A DNA stretch of 7,195 bases from Candidatus Thorarchaeota archaeon (GTDB lineage: Archaea; Asgardarchaeota; Thorarchaeia; Thorarchaeales; Thorarchaeaceae). The notes below the pieces were generated by a model that saw nothing but the letters and a program-made list of their open reading frames with translations, was not told the origin of the DNA and ran no database searches. The position numbers were made by a program, and so were the translations under genes. The stretch lies in assembly GCA_030638785.1 (NCBI GenBank), contig DAOWDY010000272.1, positions 1 to 7,195 on the forward strand, read 5' to 3'. This document shows, one piece after another, positions 1-4,437 of the stretch (the first letter of the stretch is position 1; every line of letters starts with the position of its first letter).

Positions 1-1
1 C

Positions 2-472
2 AGCGAGTTAGAGGCGGCAATTGCAAGGCATCCTGATGTTAGATTTCAGCTAGCCCATTTTGCTGCACAGCCTGAAATGGATAGAATCTCAAACCTGGCC
101 CGTTGGATGGATTCCTATCCGAATTTCAATGTCGATACAGCCTCAGCTAGATGGATGGTAAGGGAGCTCAGCAGAGACCCTGAGAAGTCAAGGGAATTTC
201 TGATAAAGTACCAGGACAGAGTTGTCTTCGGAACAGACTGCATCGCATTCCTTCGCTTCAAATGGCGATTTGGCAGCAAGAATTATTATGACCTTAGATA
301 CCTAGCCCTTCGTCTGCTGTTTGAAACTGATGTGCGAGGGATGCCTCTGCCGTTCAAGGATAAGGACACAATGAACACTGGAGGAACGCTCATCAATGGC
401 TTGTCTCTACCTGATCGAGTACTAAGGAAGATATACTGGGAGAATGCCGTTCGTTTCTATGGCGAAGAGTAA
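2..472 (+). CDS. Amidohydrolase family (Amidohydro_2-like) metal-dependent hydrolase, C-terminal part
   Basis: The frame is open from base 2 to the TAA at 470-472, giving 156 residues with no start, so the gene begins outside the window. The first ATG in frame (77) is internal, because clear family sequence precedes it: a LAHF motif with a His at visible residue 19, the kind of position that binds metal in TIM-barrel amidohydrolases. Further on are a YQDRVVFGTD motif (residues 70-79), whose Asp79 matches the conserved catalytic or metal-binding Asp of the superfamily, and a C-terminal GLSLP..VL.KIYWENA.RFYG segment typical of the last barrel helix. Family knowledge predicts hydrolysis or decarboxylation of a small organic substrate in the cytoplasm. 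The substrate cannot be told, as the N-terminal HxH metal motif is missing from view. It converges on the acyl-CoA synthetase gene, so the two are not co-transcribed. Confidence 0.85.
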   Translation, partial: SELEAAIARHPDVRFQLAHFAAQPEMDRISNLARWMDSYPNFNVDTASARWMVRELSRDPEKSREFLIKYQDRVVFGTDCIAFLRFKWRFGSKNYYDLRYLALRLLFETDVRGMPLPFKDKDTMNTGGTLINGLSLPDRVLRKIYWENAVRFYGEE

Positions 473-546
473 TGACGAAAAATCAAATGAGTACTCGAGC
501 CGGATTTGAGGAATTCTTAAATCACGCCTGACCATTGTTCGCTCAG

Positions 547-568
547 CTAAGCAATTATTGCATATTAG
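547..568. terminator. Weak inverted repeat between convergent genes, possible terminator
   Basis: CTAAGCAA at 547-554 can pair with TTGC (558-561) and TTAG (565-568), with a 3-base loop and a 3-base bulge (562-564). It lies in the 140-base convergent gap between the amidohydrolase and acyl-CoA synthetase stop codons. It is A/T-rich and lacks a T-tract directly after it, though a TTCTTCTTT stretch follows within the same gap upstream of the structure on the minus strand. No gene is seen in this gap. The pairing is visible; the terminator role is only inferred from position. Confidence 0.2.
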
Positions 569-612
569 ATTGGCTAAAGAAGAATTTCGATTGAACTACT
601 AAGTGAAACGTG

Positions 613-2169
613 CTACTGTTTCCCATCTTCAAACTTCTTACGAAGTTCTCGTTTGAGTATCTTACCCGATAAGCTTCGGGGAAAATCATCGAGAATGAGA
701 ACTTGTTTAACTCTTTGAAACTTTGCTCCAACCCTCTCATTGACCCACTTCATCAGTTCATCTGGGGCTATCGATATAGAATCTCGAAGTAACACAGCTG
801 CCACCGAGGCTTCTCCCCATTTTTCGTCTGGAACTCCAAAGACTGCGACTTCCTTCACAGATGGATGTTGTGCTACAACCTCTTCGATATCCTTTGGATA
901 GACATTAACTCCCCCAGAAATAACCATGTCTTTTTTCCGATCCACCAAATAGAGGAACCCATCTTCATCTAGATAACCTAAATCACCAGAATGAAGCCAT
1001 CCATTTCTCATAGCTTCTGCGGTTAATTCAGGGTGCTTGTAGTACTCTGTCATTAATGTGGGTCCTTTTCCAATTATTTCTCCGATCTCTCCTACCGGAA
1101 CATCCTCATCCTTATCATTCACAATTCTCATTTCATAGAATGGTAGGGGAATGCCTACCGATTCTAACTTGTTGGCATAATGCGTTTTATCCAAGACAGT
1201 TAGGAAACCTTCCGTTAATCCATAAAGCTCGTAAAACCGATTTGGTAGGAGCTGAGTGAGCTTTTCTTTTACATCCATATGCAATGGTGCTCCAACAGAG
1301 CAGATCATTTCCAACGATTCCAAAGATTCTATCGAGAAGTTCGGGGCATTTAGAATCGCAATCAATTGTGAAGGAACCATAATCACATGAGTGACCTTTT
1401 CGCGTTTGACTGTTTCAATGAATTCCTGAGCATCAAACTTGAGTTTCAAAATGAATGTGGCTCCAAGTAACATAGCTGGCATCATGGTAACGAAAGCTCC
1501 ATTGAATACAATAGAGCCAGAATGAATGATAATACTTTCAGGAGTCATTCTAAAGCTCGATGCAAATAGAGTAGCATAATACGACCTGACATAATGCGAG
1601 AGTACGATGCCCTTTGGTTGACCAGTTGTTCCACTACTATAGATTATATTATAGGAGTCATTTTCATCTATTTCCGCAACCTCCGGTTCTTCATCACTAG
1701 CTTCTGCTTTGAGTGATTGATAATTCTGGTTTTCAACCATTGAGGAGCTATCAATGAGAATAAACTCCCTGACATCGGTCAATTCAGGTTTGATCTCTTC
1801 TAGGATGCTCATGTACTGAGAACTCGTTATGACAATCTTAGCATCTGAATCATTGATGAGTGATTTATATCCACGACTTAATAGTAGCGTACTCAATGGT
1901 ACAGCTACTGCACCAAGTTTAGCTATAGCCCAGTACAGTTCAAGCAATTCAAGGCAATTTGGTAAGACCAATGCTATCTTGTCACCCTTTTCCACACCAC
2001 GGTTTTGTAGCATATTGGCTGCACAATTAACACTCTTGTTAAACTCTTGATAGGTAAGTTGGGTGTCCTCAACTACTATTCCGACATGATTGGGGCGATA
2101 CTGTGAATTCCTTGTCAGTAACATACCAATATTGACTGGATGAATTTCCTGGTTTTGTCGCATGGGCAT
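613..2169 (-). CDS. Class I adenylate-forming acyl-CoA synthetase (AMP-forming, fatty acid--CoA ligase type)
   Basis: The 518-residue product is full length for the ANL superfamily. It should activate a carboxylic acid with ATP to an acyl-adenylate and transfer it to CoA in the cytoplasm. Visible motifs, in order: the phosphate loop YSSGTTGQPKG (residues 177-187); the YELYGLTE motif (313-320); SGD with Asp396, which contacts the ribose; the hinge region around DRKKD (410-414), followed by SGGVNVYP (418-425); and the catalytic Lys503 in LSGKILKREL of the C-terminal domain. All core residues are present. The acid cannot be specified: the region where many fatty-acid ligases have a PLFH motif reads HSGSIVFNGAF here (216-226). 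There are two candidate starts. ATG at 2169 has GGTGG directly abutting it, whereas the in-frame ATG at 2163 has GGTG (2174-2171) seven bases upstream, so 2163 may be the real start. It is transcribed alone, divergent from the membrane protein gene. Confidence 0.95.
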   Translation of the reverse strand: MPMRQNQEIHPVNIGMLLTRNSQYRPNHVGIVVEDTQLTYQEFNKSVNCAANMLQNRGVEKGDKIALVLPNCLELLELYWAIAKLGAVAVPLSTLLLSRGYKSLINDSDAKIVITSSQYMSILEEIKPELTDVREFILIDSSSMVENQNYQSLKAEASDEEPEVAEIDENDSYNIIYSSGTTGQPKGIVLSHYVRSYYATLFASSFRMTPESIIIHSGSIVFNGAFVTMMPAMLLGATFILKLKFDAQEFIETVKREKVTHVIMVPSQLIAILNAPNFSIESLESLEMICSVGAPLHMDVKEKLTQLLPNRFYELYGLTEGFLTVLDKTHYANKLESVGIPLPFYEMRIVNDKDEDVPVGEIGEIIGKGPTLMTEYYKHPELTAEAMRNGWLHSGDLGYLDEDGFLYLVDRKKDMVISGGVNVYPKDIEEVVAQHPSVKEVAVFGVPDEKWGEASVAAVLLRDSISIAPDELMKWVNERVGAKFQRVKQVLILDDFPRSLSGKILKRELRKKFEDGKQ

Positions 2170-2172
2170 CCA

Positions 2173-2187
2173 CCATTTATGAAATGG
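2173..2187. repeat. Perfect 6-bp inverted repeat overlapping the ribosome-binding site of the acyl-CoA synthetase gene
   Basis: CCATTT (2173-2178), a 3-base centre, then AAATGG (2182-2187) form a perfect inverted repeat ending three bases from the ATG at 2169. In the minus-strand transcript the arm nearest the start includes the first two G of the GGTGG ribosome-binding site. It could be an operator or a small hairpin that affects initiation. The stem is short and A/T-rich, so chance is a real alternative. Confidence 0.35.
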
Positions 2188-2218
2188 TTTATGGGATTTC
2201 TGTGTTGAAATAATTTTC

Positions 2219-2230
2219 GATTATATTGAA
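2219..2230 (-). promoter_or_regulatory. Candidate TATA box for the acyl-CoA synthetase gene
   Basis: On the minus strand this stretch reads CAATATAATCG, an archaeal TATA-like element centred about 55 bases before the ATG at 2169. Transcription starting about 26 bases downstream would leave a leader of roughly 28 bases carrying the GGTGG site and the CCATTT/AAATGG repeat. There is no clear purine-rich BRE next to it, and other A/T-rich stretches nearby could serve instead. Confidence 0.3.
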
Positions 2231-2275
2231 TCTAATTTAACCGACATCCCTAAATCCACACCAACTGTAATTCTG

Positions 2276-2298
2276 GAAGATATGATATTTCTATCTTC
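2276..2298. promoter_or_regulatory. 7-bp perfect inverted repeat in divergent promoter region, candidate operator
   Basis: GAAGATA (2276-2282) and TATCTTC (2292-2298) are perfect inverted copies with a 9-base spacer, so their centres are about 16 bases apart, roughly one and a half helical turns. The site lies in the 255-base divergent gap, about 27 bases upstream of the candidate TATA box of the rightward genes, where archaeal activators commonly bind. The symmetry is visible; regulator binding is inference and no regulator gene is in the window. Confidence 0.4.
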
Positions 2299-2324
2299 AA
2301 CACTGCTCATATCATTAATTGAGG

Positions 2325-2336
2325 TTTTATTTATAC
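2325..2336 (+). promoter_or_regulatory. Candidate TATA box for the membrane protein-methyltransferase operon
   Basis: TTTTATTTATAC resembles the archaeal TATA consensus and follows GAGG. Initiation about 26 bases downstream, near 2357, would give a leader of about 67 bases before the ATG at 2425. It is the best such match upstream of this gene on the plus strand. Confidence 0.4.
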
Positions 2337-2424
2337 AATTGCACTCAATGAATCACGTCAATAGTCAACACTTTTTACCAACTTCTGAAAACTAATCCCT
2401 GAATAATTCGAGAGGGAGATATCT

Positions 2425-2613
2425 ATGAACAGGTTTCAAATTACGCTAATCTTGGGTATTGGTTTAATTTGCGCATCCTCCATTCCATTATTACTGCCAC
2501 GGGCGAGCTTTGTGGGGAGTGCATTCCCAAACCCAATAATGCTCTCTGTAATCATTGCTCTAGCAGGTCTCATTGTACTGGTGATAGCAATCATTGTCAT
2601 GTTCAAATCATGA
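2425..2613 (+). CDS. Small two-helix membrane protein, unknown function
   Basis: The 62-residue product is almost entirely two hydrophobic segments, about residues 4-24 and 38-60, joined by a short loop containing Arg26 and several Pro residues. Short polar ends (MNR and KS) flank the helices. This fits a helical hairpin with both termini in the cytoplasm. I recognise no family. It is judged a real gene because GGGAG (2414-2418) sits six bases before the ATG, a TATA-like element lies upstream, and the composition is plainly membrane-type. The stop is 31 bases before the methyltransferase start in the same direction, so the two are probably co-transcribed. The first helix could instead be an uncleaved signal anchor. 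Confidence 0.7.
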   Translation: MNRFQITLILGIGLICASSIPLLLPRASFVGSAFPNPIMLSVIIALAGLIVLVIAIIVMFKS

Positions 2614-2629
2614 CCCGCTTATCAAAAAC

Positions 2630-2635
2630 AGGTGG
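2630..2635 (+). promoter_or_regulatory. Ribosome-binding site that decides the methyltransferase start
   Basis: AGGTGG lies ten bases before the ATG at 2645 and matches the archaeal anti-Shine-Dalgarno complement. It supports 2645 over the in-frame ATG at 2594, which lies inside the preceding gene. Confidence 0.6.
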
Positions 2636-2644
2636 TATTGTCCT

Positions 2645-3262
2645 ATGAAAAAGGATCCTAAGGATATCGTAAGAGAGGGATATGACAAAATAGCTAGTCA
2701 ATATGATGAGTACCGTGATCTCTTCAATAATGAAACTGAGCTTAATGAATTAATGAGCCTTGTAAAACCCGGTGGTCATATCCTAGATGCTGGTTGTGGG
2801 TCAGGTGTAGTCGCCCGAGCTCTTGTTGACAATGGATTTCAAGTAACTGGGATTGACATTTCTCAGAAGATGATTGATATCGCGAAACATCGTATTCCAG
2901 AGGCAGAGTTCATAGTAGGAGATATGACTGCTCTTGAGTTTGATAACGAAACCTTTGATGGTATTGTTTCAACATATGCTGTCTTTCACATCCCAAGGAC
3001 CAGGCACTTCAGTCTCATCTTGAACTTTCGTCGTATTCTCAAGGAGGGAGGTGCTCTCTTGTTCAGTATTGGTTCAAAAACACCTGGAACTGATGGAGTG
3101 TGGGAGTGGGATGAATTTCAATCTGTTCCAATGTACTGGAGCTACCATGAACCTCCGAAGACTGTTGAGCTACTCAAGTCTGCCAATTTTCAGATTGTGT
3201 TTGCTAGAAATGTTGGACAGGCTGGAGAAACGCACTTCTGGATGCTTGTAAGAGCCAAGTAA
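2645..3262 (+). CDS. Class I SAM-dependent methyltransferase (Methyltransf_11/25-like)
   Basis: The 205-residue product has the Rossmann-type methyltransferase core. An N-terminal helix YDKIASQYDEYRD (13-25) is typical of UbiE/Tam-like small-molecule methyltransferases. Motif I is ILDAGCGSG (46-54), which binds SAM. Asp71 in GIDIS ends strand 2 and should hold the SAM ribose. VGDMTAL (91-97) and FDGIVSTYAVFHIP (104-117) form the following motifs, and FRRILKEGGALLFSIG covers the post-II region. The substrate is unknown; the family methylates small molecules, lipids, quinones or proteins. An in-frame ATG at 2594 would add 17 residues, but these overlap the membrane protein gene, have no family character and lack a fitting ribosome-binding site, so 2645 is chosen. 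Linkage to a tiny membrane protein hints at a membrane-associated or lipid substrate, which is inference only. Confidence 0.93.
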   Translation: MKKDPKDIVREGYDKIASQYDEYRDLFNNETELNELMSLVKPGGHILDAGCGSGVVARALVDNGFQVTGIDISQKMIDIAKHRIPEAEFIVGDMTALEFDNETFDGIVSTYAVFHIPRTRHFSLILNFRRILKEGGALLFSIGSKTPGTDGVWEWDEFQSVPMYWSYHEPPKTVELLKSANFQIVFARNVGQAGETHFWMLVRAK

Positions 3263-3320
3263 TAGTGCACTCACACTAGATTCTTGTACAGATTGTGGAT
3301 GTATCACAAGAGCGAGAGAG

Positions 3321-4247
3321 CTATTCAGCGTCATCCAAGGTTTCCTGAGATTTCAGAAGTAGATTTACGATGCTCATATGTCCGGTACGTCGTGCAAAAT
3401 CGATAGCTGTTGCACCGTCATCTCTATCCGTTCCGCTAAGCTCTATTGTTGGATCCGCACCCGCTGAGAGTAAGAGCTTGACAATCTCTTCATGTCCGTT
3501 CCATGATGCAAACAACAGTGCAGTGCCTGATACAGGCGTCATAGCATTGACTTGAGCACCTTTGTTAAGCAGCAACTTAACTATCTCGATATGACCTTCC
3601 AAACTAGAATGCATGAGCGGAGTCCAATCGGTGACATTTTTCCCATTGAAATCAGCACCCTTCTCAAGGAGTAACGCAACAATATTCGTGTGGCCTCTTA
3701 ATGCAGCCCAGTGAATTGCTTTCATTCCTCTTTCATCTGTGACTTCGACATTTGCATCCTTTTTTAATGCTGATTTTACACCCTCAAGATTACCGTCATG
3801 AGATGCTTCCAGCAATTGCCTGTCAGCTTTTTCACTCCCGCCAGTATTCGGTGTAGCCATTGTTATCTTATAGTCCTCAATCATCTTCACAAGTGCCTTA
3901 TTTCCAGTGGCTGACAGGTATCCCACGTCAACCGCCTCACTGAGGATACTCTCCGGTATCTTTTCGGACATCTCTAAGATACACTTTGCTAATTCAATTG
4001 AGCCATCACGCGTAGCAATATGAAGCGCTGTCATATGCTCAGTATCCCGCAATGACAGGTTAGCACCATTCTTCAAGAGATACTCTACAATCATCACGTG
4101 TCCTTTTCTAGATGCTTTATGCAATGCTGACTGTTTCGTCAAATCATCCTGGATATTTACATTCGCCCCCCATTCTAGAGCTATCTTCACGCCTTCAAGG
4201 TCGCCTGACTCAGCTGACTTGAGTAGTAGGTCATTAGCTTCATTCAT
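3321..4247 (-). CDS. Ankyrin-repeat protein, two repeat modules
   Basis: The 308-residue product is built almost wholly of ankyrin repeats of about 33 residues, a fold that binds other proteins and has no enzymatic activity of its own. Clear repeats start near residues 5, 39, 72, 142, 175, 208, 241 and 278, with consensus pieces such as ALHKASRKGH, AIHWAALRGH and EIVKLLLNKGA. A weakly ankyrin-like stretch (about 100-128) and a linker rich in Thr, Gly and Ser (129-141) split the array in two. Both modules open with nearly the same unit, GDLEGVKIAL (15-24) and GNLEGVKSAL (152-161). No signal peptide, membrane segment or extra domain is seen, so it is probably cytoplasmic. No strong Shine-Dalgarno sequence precedes the ATG. 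It converges on the methyltransferase gene with a 58-base gap and is divergent from the HEAT-repeat gene. The partner cannot be predicted. Confidence 0.95.
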   Translation of the reverse strand: MNEANDLLLKSAESGDLEGVKIALEWGANVNIQDDLTKQSALHKASRKGHVMIVEYLLKNGANLSLRDTEHMTALHIATRDGSIELAKCILEMSEKIPESILSEAVDVGYLSATGNKALVKMIEDYKITMATPNTGGSEKADRQLLEASHDGNLEGVKSALKKDANVEVTDERGMKAIHWAALRGHTNIVALLLEKGADFNGKNVTDWTPLMHSSLEGHIEIVKLLLNKGAQVNAMTPVSGTALLFASWNGHEEIVKLLLSAGADPTIELSGTDRDDGATAIDFARRTGHMSIVNLLLKSQETLDDAE

Positions 4248-4255
4248 TATACGTC

Positions 4256-4290
4256 ACAGACTCGTATACATCCGAATATGAGAGGTCTGT
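4256..4290. repeat. Bulged inverted repeat just upstream of the ankyrin gene, candidate operator
   Basis: ACAGA (4256-4260) pairs with TCTGT (4286-4290), and CTCGTAT (4261-4267) pairs with ATATGAG (4276-4282) except for one mismatched pair. A 3-base bulge lies at 4283-4285 and an 8-base centre at 4268-4275. In all, 11 of 12 pairs match. The element begins eight bases upstream of the ankyrin ATG and could be an operator or, if transcribed, a leader hairpin. No regulator is visible. Confidence 0.4.
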
Positions 4291-4297
4291 GCAACTG

Positions 4298-4307
4298 GAT
4301 TTAAAGC
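4298..4307 (-). promoter_or_regulatory. Candidate TATA box for the ankyrin gene
   Basis: On the minus strand this reads CTTTAAATCC, a TATA-like element about 55 bases before the ATG at 4247. Initiation near 4276 would fall inside the bulged inverted repeat and leave a leader of about 30 bases. The match is only moderate. Confidence 0.25.
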
Positions 4308-4337
4308 AAGCTCATGCGAACAACAATCTCTGTGTGA

Positions 4338-4350
4338 CGAAAATATAGTA
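4338..4350 (+). promoter_or_regulatory. Candidate BRE and TATA box for the HEAT-repeat gene
   Basis: CGAAAATATAGTA combines a purine-rich BRE-like CGAAA with AATATAG. Initiation about 26 bases downstream, near 4371, would give a leader of about 66 bases, close to that predicted for the membrane protein operon. Confidence 0.4.
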
Positions 4351-4437
4351 ACAAGGGAATTTATCACGATAAAAGAATCTGAATAATCATTGAGAATCCT
4401 GATTGATTCTACAAACTTCAACTAGGAGGCACTGACA

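Noticed and set aside
77..79. ATG at 77 as the start of the amidohydrolase
   Set aside because: The frame stays open to the window edge and the upstream residues include the family LAHF motif, so the gene is cut by the window rather than starting here.
2594..2644. Longer methyltransferase start at 2594
   Set aside because: The extra 17 residues overlap the preceding membrane protein gene and show no family character, and the ATG at 2645 has AGGTGG ten bases upstream.
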